Source: Xiphydria camelus | Lineage: Eukaryota; Arthropoda; Insecta; Hymenoptera; Xiphydriidae | Reading direction: 5' to 3' | NCBI GenBank assembly: GCA_963678675.1 | Contig: OY783195.1 | Span: 6,706,001 to 6,770,000, forward strand | Length of the DNA stretch: 64,000 nt | Shown: one piece after another, positions 1 to 11,867 of the stretch | Layout: the number at the start of each line of letters is the position of its first letter | Position numbering within the stretch: position 1 is the first letter of the stretch | Position numbers and translations under genes: made by a program | Notes under the pieces: model-generated | Told to the model about the DNA's origin: nothing | Seen by the model: the letters and a program-made list of their open reading frames with translations, nothing else | Database searches by the model: none

Positions 1-2230
1 TGAAGCTGACACCGGCGCGCAGATGTGGCCTCGGTCGCGTGGTCCGTCTATCAAATATTTAGAGATTATAAGCTGCACGCGCGGATGGCATATTGTATCC
101 GCGCGCTTTCGACAGGCCTCGAGTATTGTTTGCGCCGCGTCGCCATCTCGATGCCCGGGCTGCGGCGATGAGAGACGTCGAGGTGGCGGTGGCGGGTGTC
201 GCACTGCTGCTTCTTCGTTTAACCCTTCTGAGGTCGCGCGATGAGCGTGGCCCCGCATTTTTTTTTAATCATCAACATTGCTTAGCTACTTCGATTTCAA
301 CGATCACCGGCTACGTATTTCTTCATTGAAGTATCGCGAGTACGATGATAACAATATGATAGCTCTGCATTCGTTAGAAAAATTGAAAAAAAATGTATTA
401 ATGAAGCGTGGGTGAAAAGGCACGACCTCGGAAGGGTTAAAGAATTCTTTCCGCGTGAACAGATTACAAGTGTGGAATGTCTACGATGTGTTATAAATGT
501 ACCTACCTACACTGAGAACAATGGATACTGATAAACTTGTTCTTCAATTTTAGATCGCTATAACACAAGGATTATCCTGTTACGAAATGAGTTCTTAAAC
601 GGAAAGACTGATACCGGTACATATTATTGTATTTGTAATAAGAGGTACATATATAAAGGTTTTCTCTCGAATGTTCGTACTGTGCTAAAGAACAATTTCT
701 TCTTAGAAACTAGTAAATTGTAATGTAAACTATCACGATTTAATATTTGTAAAAGCAAAAATTACTGCATCGCATTGTAAAAACATCCAAAAACCCTTAT
801 GTATACTTTTTCTTATATTTATAGTAAAATCTACCGGTATCAGTTTTTCTGTGTATTTCAGAAATCCTCGTTTCCAAACATAGCAATGTACAGTAAAAAA
901 GTGGTGTCAATTTTTAACACCAGTTGAAATGCAAATACTGATCACCTACTAATCACAATAGTTGCCCGACAATATCTCTCTTGAAAGGTAGTAAAATTAT
1001 ACTACTCACAACGATCCATTTTTTTCAGTGTACACTATTAAGTTTCATTTAAAAATTCAAGTGAAATTAACTGAAGTAGGTAATGATCAACTACATTTGT
1101 ACCTAAAATGTTGTACGAAATAATAAATTGTCATATCTAAAATGTCCTTCTGTTTTGGATTTTTGTTAAAAAAAATGGATGTTGAGACACTGTGAGTATT
1201 CAAATATATTACTGAAAATTCAAGTCTTTTCGATTCAACAATTTTTAACAGTGTAATATGTACAGAGTGCGTATAGAAATAACGCGTAAAAAATAGTAGA
1301 AGACATGGAAATTCACGCGTTTTGAACGTGGAAATTTTTTACATTTACAATACAAGGAAGCAATTATAGGGTAGCCTTCAACAGCTCCATCAGGATCTTT
1401 AGAAAAAACGAAAAAAAGAGACAACCACCCCTTCGAAACGGTAGAAAAATTACAACGAGTAGCCGTCTACACTTCGAAGATCAAACGAGACGCCACCAAC
1501 GAATTCGTCTCGATCGAACCGCCCAAAAATATCGACCAGGTGCACGCGCGCGTGCACCCCGTATCAATTCCCGCCCCTCCCACGTGTACACACCGCGTGC
1601 GCCCTGCGCCCACCCTCGGAACGCCCGACGCGGCGCGCGGATCGTTTGTAGCCCGTCGTTTAGCGTCGCGTCGGCCGGCGCAAACCATAGATTATCCGGA
1701 AGCTCTAAAATTCATATTAGAACCCCTTTCCTGTCACGTCGCGTCTCGCGCTCGCAACGGCGGCGGCTCCACAAATCAATGGCGACGCCCTCTAATTTAC
1801 CGCAGCGAAGCCGAGCGCGGACGAGTAACGACTTCCGATCGGAATCGGAGATCGCGGGCGAGTTGCCAAATACGGACGAGGCGAGCGGTAATTTATTAAC
1901 GAAACCGGGCGGCAGGTGCTCGCCGCTGACAAATCGCGACGCGTTAGGAGACGCCGCGCGAAGACCAAATCGGCGGAGCGAGGACCGCGATGAAGAAGGG
2001 GGGGGGGGGGGGGGGAGCGAGGGACTCGGACGCGAGGTGTGTCCCACAAGGAAGGCCGGGCGCCTGTGCGGAACGTCCGATTTAGGAGGAGGTGAGCGAG
2101 GCCTCCGGCTCTTTGTTCGGGGATTAACGGCGGATCGAAGAGCTTGGGAGGGATTTTTTTTTTTTTTTCGTTCGATGATCGACGCGTTTGGGAGCGAAGT
2201 GGAACGATGTTTCTTTCTCGGAGGGAATTT
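1..2230. other. Intergenic; CpG-rich edges, AT-rich middle
   Basis: I see no supportable gene here. Bases 1-250 and 1,480-2,150 are CpG-rich with few stops. Bases 260-1,460 are AT-rich with stops in all frames. At 890-940 there is a degraded left end like MITE family E (AAAAAAGTGGTGTCAATT followed by AACACC). A poly-G run lies at about 1,998-2,015 and a poly-T run at 2,153-2,168. The long frames at 1,584-2,434 on both strands run through these homopolymers and a GA microsatellite and look like composition artefacts. Confidence 0.6.

Positions 2231-2233
<3 letters not shown>

Positions 2234-2266
<33 letters not shown>
2234..2266. repeat. (GA)n microsatellite
   Basis: An uninterrupted GA dinucleotide run of about 32 bases sits between CpG-rich DNA and the MITE at 2,295. 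Confidence 0.95.
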
Positions 2267-2267
<1 letters not shown>

Positions 2268-2294
2268 GAAAATTGACTTCTTGGGGGGCTGTTG

Positions 2295-2550
2295 CATGGA
2301 GAAAAATAAGTTGTTAGTATAACGTTATTTGAGTTACTGTAACTAACATTTGAGTTAAAATAGTGACAACGGATCGATTTGTTATGGTAACGAAAAAAAA
2401 AAGAAAGAAGAGCTATGATTTTCATTGTAGCCAAGGAAACCTATCAAAAGTTATCATCCCGACAAGCTATTTTTGTTACCGTAACAAAAAATACTGCTAT
2501 ATCGACTGATTTTCGATGTTGTTACTAAGCCAAAGTTAGATTTTTCCGTG
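2295..2550. mobile_element. MITE with CATGGAGAAAAATAAG / TTTTTCCGTG ends
   Basis: The left end CATGGAGAAAAATAAG and right end GATTTTTCCGTG are inverted versions of the CACNGAGAAAAA terminus shared by the other MITEs. TA follows the right end. The interior contains short palindromic GTTACTGTAAC-type words and no coding potential. A poly-A tract lies near 2,392-2,406. Confidence 0.6.
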
Positions 2551-2840
2551 TATGTTGGTATTAAATTAGTATTTGAGGTCCGAGCGATTGCCCCGTTAAA
2601 TTTTCAATTTTTGATGAATAAAGTAAGAAGTAAACTTAGAGATTTGTATTATCTGATGAAATTTGAAGATGACATTTTCAAATCCTTCCGGTTGACAGAT
2701 TTTTAAGTAGTACATTTTTGAATAAATTCTTTTCACGTGAAAAACGTATCAGATTTCTTTAAAAAATCTCAAAAAAAAAGATTAAAACACTTTGTAAGAA
2801 GAGAATAATTTTTTCTCGTAATATTGACTCTATAGGTAGG

Positions 2841-3177
2841 TACTGAGAAAAATAATTGGTCGATCTAACCAAAATCTTGATTACGATAACCAAATTGTTT
2901 GGTGAAATATGAATCCTCCATTTATTTTGTTAAACTGACTACTTTTGTTTAGACCATATTTGGTTATTAACTGACCACATTTAGTTATTCTAACTAAATA
3001 TTTACTAAGAATGAATAAACATTTAATTAAAGTAACTGAATATTCAGTTAGAATAACTAAAAATTTAGTCAGAATAACTAAATATTTCATTCAACTGACC
3101 AGTATTTTAGTTAGAATAACTAAAAACGTTTAACTAGATGCGTTTTGTTATTTTAACCTAATTCTTTTTCTCAATAT
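2841..3177 (+). mobile_element. MITE family A, copy 1
   Basis: The left end TACTGAGAAAAATAATTGG and right end CTAATTCTTTTTCTCAATA are imperfect inverted repeats. The interior shows the family A signatures: CCAAATTGTTTGGTGAAATA near the left end, several TTAGTTANTCTAACTAAA sub-repeats in the middle, and CTAGATGCGTTTTGTTATTT near the right end. It is non-coding. Family A is the commonest element in this window, with about 13 copies. Confidence 0.85.
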
Positions 3178-5450
3178 ATTGCCGCGGTTTTCAAAATCAG
3201 CGTTAAAATACACGCCTCTATTATCACGTTGCACCTAATACCGAAAACTGTTTCCCTTTCCACGCTACCCTTCCAATACCAAGACCAATTCTCGAAGAAA
3301 TTGTTTACTCCCACACGCCCGTTCGAGATAGACGGAGAGAGAAAGAGAGAGAGAGAGGGAAGGAGAGCCCATACGCGATGGAGTAATGCCGATGTCAAGC
3401 GCAGAGAGCAGGAGGATTAGCTGATTGGCGTCGACGAGGCCATCTGCTCCGCACCCTCGACCCTCCGCTGCGGATTAGACCGCACCGTATCTTTCACATG
3501 CCATCCGCACGGACAGCTCTCCCGACCAGGAGCACGATGCGGCGCGACACCCACTCGAACGATGAAGACAGCTGACGCAATCAGACTTATTACTCCCGGG
3601 GGTTGCCGGCTAGAGGGCGCGACTCGACCTCCCTCTCTCTCTTCCTCTCTCTCTCATCCACTCCCTCACGAACCCTCCCCGCTCCCCCTTTCCATCGACG
3701 AAACACCGCGAAAGGGAGAAAGGCGTGAGTCGAGAGACCCTCGAGGGACACCGCGGACCTTTCCACCCCTGTCGATGGGACGCGTTTTCCCGGGACGGTT
3801 TCTAATTGGTCAGGGCCGGTGAGCCGCGACTGTGAGCGGGTAAGGAAAACAAGACCCGAGAGCCTGGGATAACCCTCGAGAGAAATGTGACGCGGGGGAA
3901 AATATGGAGTTGTGGCGCGCGTCGACGAATGCGTGGCATATGGGAGTCATCACCTGTGCCGTTCTAGAAAGTTTTCTCGGCGAGCGGTCAATATTGAGGG
4001 TTATGTGGCGACCCGTCACGCTACGACGGCCTGCCGCCAGGTGGCGCCGACCCACTCGGCCATCGACTCCGCGGCTCCCGGCAAATAGCTCTCGGCTTCT
4101 CGTTAGTGGTCCAACAACGGGCAAAATGTCTTCAGTTTGTCGCTGATAATTACGTGACTTGACGCTAAAAATGAGCGTACGTGAAATCATACCTTTATCT
4201 TTAAAAAATGATCTGGAAAGAAATATTTCCAAGGGCCTAAATGAATTACGAATGACTCGAAACGTACGATGGCCCCGTACGAATGAAATGAAAAACAAAA
4301 GAAAAAGCACCAATTTCCCCATTTCCGGTTTAAGACGAGCCGACAGTATTTAAAGACCTCCTTCCCAACCTAACCCAACGAAATCAACACGTGTGTACAC
4401 CCGGGACTTTCTTGCTCTCGTTACGCGTCCACCCTGGGCCCACCTCTACTTTCCGCCCTCCGTGAGAAACCGTCCAAAAGGCACGTTTCCACTTCAGATA
4501 CGCCGAAATTTCCTCCATCCCGTTCTTATTACTATACGTTCGCTTTTACAACGGGCCGTCGTGTGGGATTTACATTTATGGTTACGCGAGCCCGTCATAA
4601 ACGCTCAAAGCGTAAGCCAGATCCCGGCTAAGCCGCGCCGCCGTCGCAGCACGGACGCACGTGGAGGACGAAGCCCGAGCAACGCCCGGAAACATCCCCG
4701 AACCTCGTGTCTCGGCCTACCCGTGATGTCTTGCGGTCGATGGAAACATCGCGTCCTTCCGGAGGAAGAAACATCCGGCGAACATTCGGCGATGAGCCGA
4801 TGTCGCGGGTATGCGAACTGCCGGGGGGAGTCCCCATTTCTCGAGCCCGAAAGTTCCGTGCGGAAATGTGCGCGCGGCTTTGTATACCACTCGTTCCGTC
4901 ACGGTGCGCGTGTACTCATGTGCACGTAGGCGTGGGTAGTATACGCAGAACGAAACGGGGCGATGCGCCCGGCTGACGGCAGCCGGTGCCGCTGGGAATT
5001 TCGTCGACGGCCCCTTTTTTGGACATCTGGCCGACACGCAGTAGACTTGGCCGATACGATGCTCGCTCGGCACTACTCGCTCCAATACCCCGGGCGCGCC
5101 CCCGTTGTCCGCGCTCTCGCATATGCTTAGCAGACACCGCGACGGGCCGACGAGCCATGTCCGCGTGCGAAGCGGGGGTTCCCCGCGTTCCAGGGTCTTC
5201 CGAAGTGTACGGATTATTGCACCGGACGCGGGGAATCCTATGTTTAGCTGTATACACGACTCTGCGTATATACACGACTCCACGTGTTGCGAGCGGAGGA
5301 GAGGGGCAGATTTACCTTGCTGTGGGTTTAAGAGGGTCGTGTAAATAAGCGCGGTGAATATAAAAACTATGTTTATGGTTGGCGTGGGGTTTAATTGAAT
5401 TGGAATGAGATTATGCTAAGTGGCGTCGAAATGGTCAAGTTCTTATCGAA
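3178..5450. other. CpG-rich intergenic region, no gene recognised
   Basis: The region is GC- and CpG-rich with GA and TC microsatellite patches (3,336-3,360 and 3,635-3,660). Several overlapping frames of 60-190 codons occur on both strands (for example 4,393-4,929 plus and 4,717-5,283 minus). None shows a recognisable domain, and both strands are equally open, which points to composition. The region could contain an unrecognised exon or promoter. Confidence 0.5.
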
Positions 5451-5719
5451 CACTGAGAAAAGTAACTTGATTAAAATGAGAAAACGCATCTGGTTAAACG
5501 AGTTTAGGTATTCTAACCAAAATATTAGTAAGTTGAACCAAATACTTAGTTATTCTAACTACATGATTAGTTATTCTAACTACATGTCTCGTTATTTTAA
5601 CCAGAAAATGGTCAGTCAAACCGAACACATGGAGAGAGGATCCATATTTTACCAAACAGTTTGGTTATGATCTTCAGGATTTTGGTTATATTATGTTGAC
5701 TAGATTCTTTTTCTCAGTG
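5451..5719 (-). mobile_element. MITE family A, copy 2
   Basis: The ends are CACTGAGAAAAGTAACTTG and GATTCTTTTTCTCAGTG. The interior carries GACAAAACGCATC (actually read here as GAAAACGCATC), GGTTAAACGAGTTTAG, three TTAGTTATTCTAACTACATG sub-repeats, and a GGATCCATATTTTACCAAAC block. The flanking dinucleotides are AA and AG rather than TA, so the target duplication has decayed or the ends are trimmed. Confidence 0.9.
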
Positions 5720-6514
5720 AGACATCATTATACTGTTGCTCAGAGAGAAATAATAAGAGATGTTTCATATTAAAAAAATAGTTTTTCAGTTTTTGTTTGA
5801 ACCTTTTTGGAGGATTTCTTTTATTTATCGAAGTTCGAAAAATGCTTTGCAGATATCTTGAAATTTGGAAGAAAGCTGCAGAAAATTCTTGCATCGAATG
5901 TGAAATATGGAAAACCGTAAAATTGAGATTGACAAATCTAACGACCTTTGCGATTTGCGTAGATTTCTAAGAACGAAATCAAAAACCGAATGACAACGTT
6001 AACCATATAGTGCTCTTCATTGTGATTTTCGCTTTCGGAGTACGCGAACTGCACCGAGATTCTCAGTGGAAGGGAGGACAAATCTATTCTCATCCCTCCT
6101 TCCTCTCTTTTCTCCTCGGGGCGACGCGGATACGTACCTACACCTACGTACGGAGCGAAGCGCGCGACGACGTGACGGTACACAGCAACTGCGCAGGGGG
6201 TGCCCACGTGTCGCTGCAACGGGTAGCCGGGGTGAACGTTCTTCCTCCCTCGTTACACCGTGCCGTCGTAAATATAGAACGCCACCCTGCTGCGGGCAGA
6301 GATCTTAAGGTGACAATGTACGCGGGGTTCCCTCGCTCGGGGGAGGAAAGCGAAAGGAAGGAAGAGAGAGAGAGAGAGAGAGAGAATTGGGATGCCGTGT
6401 CGTACTTTTACGTGAATTCATAAAAAAAAATACGAAAAACTGCTAAAAATTGATATACAGCTTTACTAAGAATCGTCGCAAGTTATCTTCAGTTAGCAAT
6501 ATTAATATTAAGTT
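5720..6514. other. Intergenic, nothing recognised
   Basis: AT-rich to 6,000, then CpG-rich to 6,340, then a (GA)n microsatellite at 6,364-6,384. No convincing coding exon. Confidence 0.6.
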
Positions 6515-7146
6515 TACGGAATCCCGTTAATTTGTCGGGTGACTTCCCATAAAGGAATCTTCAATTGCCCTAACGCTGGGTTATTACTGGTTGTTATACG
6601 ACCCGTAATAGCGCAAAAATGACAGCCATGACTGGCTCAATAACAGTCAAGCGCTGGGATGATAGTTTAGGACTGATATTGGGTGCCGATAAACGGCCAG
6701 ACATGACAAACTATATTTGTCCAATCATGGTAAATATTAGGTACAACATTCAGCCAGCAATGGTATGAGAATCTGCCATTCATAATATGAAATTGCCCGA
6801 GCCACAATGCGATAATAAATTCGTAATATTGAATTACTTCAAAATATTGGTTTTTAATCAAATATTTGAAGGACAAAACAAAATATCTTCGATATAAATA
6901 TGTAACATGTGATATCTAAATTGGATATTTAAAAATAGTCCTTTAATCATGGAAGATTGGCAATCGTTCATTTCTTGTACCAAAGCTATGTCCTGATGAA
7001 CTATTGGTTAACAATAATTATAGACTCAAATATGACAGATTATTGATTCCCATTACTTTACCAAAAATTACGGTACTCGGAAATACACCAGAGATGGCCC
7101 GACGCTAGGCGGCCAGTTCTTCGCCTATGATTGGTAATAATTATAC
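6515..7146 (-). mobile_element. Element J, copy 1 (decayed, inverted relative to copy 2)
   Basis: This roughly 630-bp non-coding repeat matches the reverse complement of 8,897-9,470 over most of its length. Shared words include AAGCGCTGGGATGATAGTTT, GATAAACGGCCAGACATG, CATTCAGCCAGCAAT and CACCAGAGATGG. The inner end stops at about 7,146 in ATTATACAGGG, matching the TACACAGGG end of copy 2. The outer end is not clear. Confidence 0.75.
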
Positions 7147-7680
7147 AGGGTCTTCAAAAAGCCCCGGTACGGCTGATTATCTCAGCGGGAAATCATTTTA
7201 GAGAAAAATGTTTAAGGTAAAACTTTTAGGATTTTTCCCTGGCTACCCAATGGTTATATTGGATTTGACCTTGACCATGACTTTCAAGGTCATATCAAGG
7301 TGAAATTGATCTTTTTAAACGCGAACCCCTATTTTTGATACCAGAAATGAAAAGAGCGGGAAATTTCACATTCAGATATGTCCTTGACCATTTTTTTCAT
7401 GTGACCTTTATGGTCAGCGGAGCACAGTGGGAAATGTCCTTGAATTAGAGGAGGACAACATTCTTAATGGCTTATTCAACTTAAACCAAATTCGTTATAG
7501 GGGGTTTTTTGGGTCGCTGATCACGAATCTGAAGTCAGATTCCAAAAATTCAAGATGGCGGATCCAATATGGCGGACGAGATTTTCGAAAATTGACGGAT
7601 TCGTGCCAAATTTGGTACAAGTGGGTTTTTTTGGTCGCTGATCACGAATCTGTGTGCATGCACATATACATACACACAGG
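7147..7680. repeat. Dispersed-repeat-like region with internal duplicated unit
   Basis: The region contains palindromic CCTTGACCATGACTTTCAAGG-type words (7,267-7,290), AAGATGGCGGATCCAATATG (7,552) and two copies of GGTCGCTGATCACGAATCTG, at about 7,513 and 7,633. The copies lie in a roughly 120-bp imperfect tandem pair. I believe similar AAGATGGCGGATC words recur in insect repeats, but the family is not identified. Stops interrupt all frames. Confidence 0.5.
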
Positions 7681-8388
7681 TATTTTTACCTATGAAAAGA
7701 ATTTGTCGTCGCGCCACCTGTTCGATTCCCCTCCCACCCCCTACACCTCTTTGCCAAACCCGTTTTTCGTCGCGCAAACACTCCTTTCGACGCGTGAGAC
7801 CGTTTCTCGGGCCTCTCTGCACCTGCCGGCGCAGTTACGCGAACGCCCTGACGCGCGTGCGAGCGAGCGTCGAGTAAACACGAGTGACACGCATCGACGC
7901 GCGTCTCGCGTCTCGTCGAGATGACGGGGAGAGATGGAGACGGCGAGTCTCGGAACGAAGATCTTTCTCCTCCCTCCGTTCGCTATTCTTTTTGTCGCGA
8001 AATTGCAGTACACATATACAGAGCGTCGCCCGCATCTCGCACGGCTTTTTTTATCGGGTGATATAAATCTCGCCCCGCGGTGCGAACTTCGCGCGCCACG
8101 CGGTTTTTATCGTCGCACGAGACGACGCATTTCGAGGATCCACAGCCACGTTTTTGGCAATATCTCAGGATCGCGGCTACCAAAAATACCGCCGGACGCC
8201 TTAAATTTTCCTCTCGTCGCGCACCATAAGAGGCAATAAAAAATATATCGAAACGATCTCTCCTCGAAAGACGATGACGTCTGATATGCGACTTAGATTT
8301 CCCAGATTCGCAAGAAGAATGCTTTGAAGAATTCATGACACCACGTGGTTAAATGAGAAAATAAATTGTTCATCTTTTCGTAGGACTC
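7681..8388. other. CpG-rich intergenic, no gene recognised
   Basis: CpG-rich DNA from 7,700 to 8,250 has overlapping open frames on both strands and no recognised domain. It could be regulatory or part of a host gene leader, with no positive evidence. Confidence 0.5.
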
Positions 8389-8649
8389 TATGGTAAAAAA
8401 ATAAATAGGTTAAGGTGACAAAACACATCTAGTTAAATGCGTTTAGTTATTAATCAGTTGGACGAAATATTTAGTTACTCTATATTGGAAAAAAAAAAGT
8501 ATAAATCGTACAAACGAATTGTTCAGTTGTGACAGCTATACTTTCTATCTTATATTTAGCTACTATGAGTTATGAAACATTGCTGTCATAACAATACTAG
8601 AGTAATTATTACACCTGTGTGTAGAGTGCGTTTTAGCTGAAGGAAAAGG

Positions 8650-8882
8650 TTTAGTTAAATACGAATCTATATAATAGGAAAATTTGTTTGAGATAAATAG
8701 GGATTTATTCACATCGAATGAAAATCTATTTAAATGAAATAAATGTTTTGCATATCTTTTTGATTGAGTACGAACCTTATAAAATATTTATTAATTACAA
8801 ATAGACTTTTGTTCGATGTGAATGAATTCCTCTATTCATCTCAAATAAATTTTTCTATTAGGTTCGTATTCACTCACATAAA
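8650..8882. mobile_element. MITE family G, copy inside Q
   Basis: Inverted arms: ATACGAATCTATATAATAGG at the left mirrors CTATTAGGTTCGTATTC at the right. The centre has CTATTTAAATGAAATAAATG, shared with the copy at 42,468-42,701. Exact ends are uncertain. Confidence 0.65.
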
Positions 8883-9462
8883 AAAGCCAATCGTTACACA
8901 GGGCCAAATACATACTTAGCCAATTTATAGTTACCAATCATGGGCCAAGAACTGGCCGCCTTTACCTAGCGGCGGACCATCTCTGGTGGATTTTCGAGCA
9001 CTTGTCATTTTTGATAAAGTTATGTAAATCGATAATCGGCCATACTCGAGCCTATAATTGTTAACCAATAGTTTATCAGGATATAACTTTGTCCGAAGGA
9101 ATTAACGGTTTCCAATCTTCCACAATTAAAGGACTATTTTTAAATACCAAATTTAGATATCGCATGTTACATGTTTTGAAGAAATTTTATTTTGCCCTTA
9201 AAATATTTGATTAAAACCCGATATTTTGAGATAATTCAATATTATGAAATTATTTTTGAATTACGGTTCGGGCAAATTCATACCATGAATGGTAGATTTG
9301 CATATTATTGCTGGCTGAATGCTGTACTTAATACATATTTATCATGGTTGCACAATTAATATAATTTGCCATGTCTGGCCGTTTATCGACACCCAATATT
9401 GATACGAAACTATCATCCCAGCGCTTGTCCGTTATTGAGCCAGAGATGGCTGTCAGTCCGGC

Positions 9463-10200
9463 AGCACATTGAGACGCAGGCGACGTAGGCGACGCAGGGC
9501 AGGGCAGTGCAGGTTTCTGTGCCCAGTTGTACAACTCCGGTTTAACTATAATCCTTGGTTGGTTGCTATGATTCCAGCTTTGCTATTGGCTACTCCGTAG
9601 CAACTAACCAGAGATTATAGTTAAACCTGAGTTGTACAACTGGGCCTCAATAGACCCGCGCGAATTGGGACGCAGAGTAGGGTAGTGCAGGACTGTGCCT
9701 GCGTGGCGCAGTCTCCTGGACACAGTTTCCTGCGCCGCGTGCGTAGCAGTTTTTGGCTTAGCGGAAGGGGAGAGTGGGGAAATGCCGATCACTTAAGCGT
9801 AATTAGACCTAACACAGTAAATTTTACTCCAAATTTGAAAATGAACAACTGTAACAAGTCTTTAGAGTATAAACTTTCGGAATCTTTTGTTGAAATTTCG
9901 ATTAAATAAATAAATGTGTCTTGAAGCCACGCAATTAAATTCTGCGTCCGACTCTGACTCGGAACTGTCCAGAAACAACGCCATGATTAGAATAAAAAAG
10001 CTCTTTCTATGTCAAAATAATATTATTTGCTATTCGCATTCGCACGCCAATACTTCATAACAAGAACTGCCAGGACTGAGAACTGCCAGGACTGCTTTCC
10101 AATATGCGCTCACACTGCGTAGCATGTGTTTTTTCCTGCCCTGCGTCGCCTACCCTGCCCTGCGCCGTCTATTTCGCTTGCCTCTCAATGTGCGGCGGGG
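9463..10200. mobile_element. Unclassified TIR element Z inserted in J
   Basis: The left end GCACATTGAGACGCAGGCG and the inverted right end GCACATTGAGAGGCAAGCG match. Both continue into GACGCAGGGCAGGGCAG-type sequence, so the inverted repeat extends for tens of bases. The right boundary contains a duplicated AATGTGCGGC. A target duplication is not clear, so the superfamily is undetermined; TIRs beginning CCGCACA resemble those of the Harbinger element at 40,077. Confidence 0.6.
9518..9652. mobile_element. Foldback MITE inside element Z
   Basis: GCCCAGTTGTACAACTCCGG on the left mirrors the right arm (inverted GCCCAGTTGTACAACTCAGG). The pairing continues through GGTTTAACTATAAT to a short loop near 9,580. 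It is about 135 bp with about 45-bp arms. Confidence 0.8.
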
Positions 10201-10633
10201 TTTAATGTGCGGCCGAGCTAATAGTCCAGCGTTGAGCCAGTTGAAGATTCCTACTTATATGGGCAACTAGACCTTTTCCCTGGGTGTATATAACCAAACA
10301 GTTTGTAAAACTATCACTCTTATTGCTATATATAAGAAGGGAATAAATATTTATATTTAGAATATCGTAATGCCGTGTTAGCCGAAATTAGTAACAGAAC
10401 TGGTATTGCTAATTTAAGTATGCGGCTTTATACATGGAACACTCTTTACTCCTAGCTTTCTATTATATCACTATAGGAATCATACTTTTTTTCCAGTGTA
10501 ACCAAATGTTCAATTATTCTATCCAAAAAGGTGATCAGTGTAACGAAATAGATGGAGGACCCATATTTCAACAAACGGTTTGATCATCGTCTTCAGGATT
10601 TTCGTTAAATTGACCAAGTTTTTTTTCTCAGTG

Positions 10634-11454
10634 CACTCATCTACCAGAGAAATCGTCATCAAACGCGAATTGCTCCTCTTTCGTAGATAACCATCGGCGG
10701 CCGCGAGAAGCGCACCTCGCGATTCCACCTCGATTACACGGCGACGCGATTCGCTCGCGTCCGGCTATTTTCAGCGCGCGATAACTGCAGCGAAGCGCGC
10801 GTTCTCCGTGTGTCGGGCTTTGATCTCTATACGTGGACGCGTACTTGGAAATCGAGCGCCGCGCCGCTGCGAAGGGTTGCGCGGCGAGCTATCGATATTA
10901 CTACACGTGTTCCCGTGACGCATCTCGACGTCATCGCGACGCCTCGTAACACTCGCACCAGGCACCGCGTATGCGCGCCGGCAACCGGCAAAAAGCTCAA
11001 CCGGGCGCGGGATGATTGAGCGAGAGATGGTTCGAGGTTAAAGCCCCACTTGTCGGCTCTCTCTCTCTCTCTCTCTCTCGAAAAAGATCGGCCGACTGCG
11101 TCCTCCGCGCGTTCCTCCCTATCTCCCAACCCTCCTTACATAACGCAGCGCTTATGACTTTGACCTTTTTTTCTCTCCCTCTCTCCGGCTCGTGAAATCA
11201 CTCCGCCGACGAAACACATGTTTAGTGTTACGGGCGGACGCGCATGTGCATCGCGTCGATGGCCCGACGATCATGTGTGGTCCCCGACGATGGATCGTGC
11301 TTTCCTCGGAGTGAAGCGGCGCTTGTTTCAAGGAAAACGATTCGATCGGGTGGACGGAGCGGCGAGCGTGCGTCGATGAGGAATTCACGAGAGATTTTCC
11401 AATTTGCATCGAAATTTTCTTTCTAACTGGAAAAAATCTTTCCTATATTATGTC
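10634..11454. other. CpG-rich intergenic with (TC)n
   Basis: CpG-rich DNA with a (CT)n microsatellite at 11,057-11,079. Overlapping frames on both strands have no recognised domain. No gene called. Confidence 0.5.
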
Positions 11455-11645
11455 ACAGAGAGAAAAAAAGTAGTAGATTTGATTAAATTGACGGGCACGT
11501 GCGATACAACGCCGATTTAGTTACGTGAATTAAATAATTCGCTTATATAATGACTAGCAATTGTTTGATAAAACAAGCTGTAATAAATTTTAGCAAATCA
11601 TTAGTTCAAATAACTAAATCGTCTAAGTATCTTTTTTATCCGTGT
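11455..11645. mobile_element. MITE family H, copy 1
   Basis: Ends CACAGAGAGAAAAAAAGTAG and CTTTTTTATCCGTG. The interior TTGATTAAATTGACGGGCACG, TTAGTTACGTGAATTAAAT and AGCAAATCATTAGTTCAAAT is shared with 55,461-55,695. Confidence 0.75.
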
Positions 11646-11867
11646 GTAGCCATTTTGCCAATCAGAAACCCTTGAGGCAAGTTGAAAAATCTCTCCTTAA
11701 TTCCAACAGAAACAAAATTATACGCCCTTTTTTGGCATTAGATACGTGATCATATTTTTTATCAAACAGACCATGAATACAGTCGAAATAACTTTTGTTA
11801 CATTGCTATAGTAACGAGGCCGTAGTTTATGATAGTCACGCATCATAGTTAAATTAACGAAAAAAGT

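Larger units (their letters stand above)
8897..10286 (+). mobile_element. Element J, copy 2, at a TA inside Q and interrupted by element Z
   Basis: The ends are CACAGGGCCAAAT and CTTTTCCCTGGGTG, flanked by TA at 8,895-8,896 and 10,287-10,288. Bases 8,897-9,460 match element J copy 1 in inverted orientation, and 10,215-10,260 match its far end (AGCCAGTTGAAGATTCCTA versus the inverted CAATTGAAGATTCCTTTATG). The interruption is element Z at about 9,463-10,200. No transposase frame is visible. Confidence 0.75.
8483..10498. mobile_element. MITE Q, inserted in family A and itself interrupted
   Basis: The left end is TATTGGAAAAAAAAAAGTAT. The right end, read inverted, is CACTGGAAAAAAAGTAT. TA flanks both sides (8,481-8,482 and 10,499-10,500). 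The original element is only about 600 bp; the rest is element J2 and a G-like MITE. No coding potential. Confidence 0.8.
8389..10633 (-). mobile_element. MITE family A, copy 3, split by a 2-kb nest
   Basis: The left part (8,389-8,482) has GGTTAAGGTGACAAAACACATC and TTAGTTACTC. The right part (10,501-10,633) resumes with ACCAAATGTTCAATTATTC and ends TTTTTTTCTCAGTG. Deleting 8,483-10,498 plus one TA joins TTAGTTACTCTA to ACCAAATG, the order found in intact family A copies. The outer element is therefore old and was interrupted by element Q. Confidence 0.85.

Noticed and set aside
1584..2434. 230- and 240-codon frames
   Set aside because: Both read through poly-G, poly-T and (GA)n tracts; the minus frame also crosses into a MITE.
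4393..5283. 178- and 188-codon frames on opposite strands
   Set aside because: They overlap each other in CpG-rich DNA and neither shows a domain or splice context.
7427..7924. 165-codon frame crossing the duplicated repeat
   Set aside because: It runs from dispersed-repeat DNA into CpG-rich DNA, with the repeat unit read in two phases; no domain.
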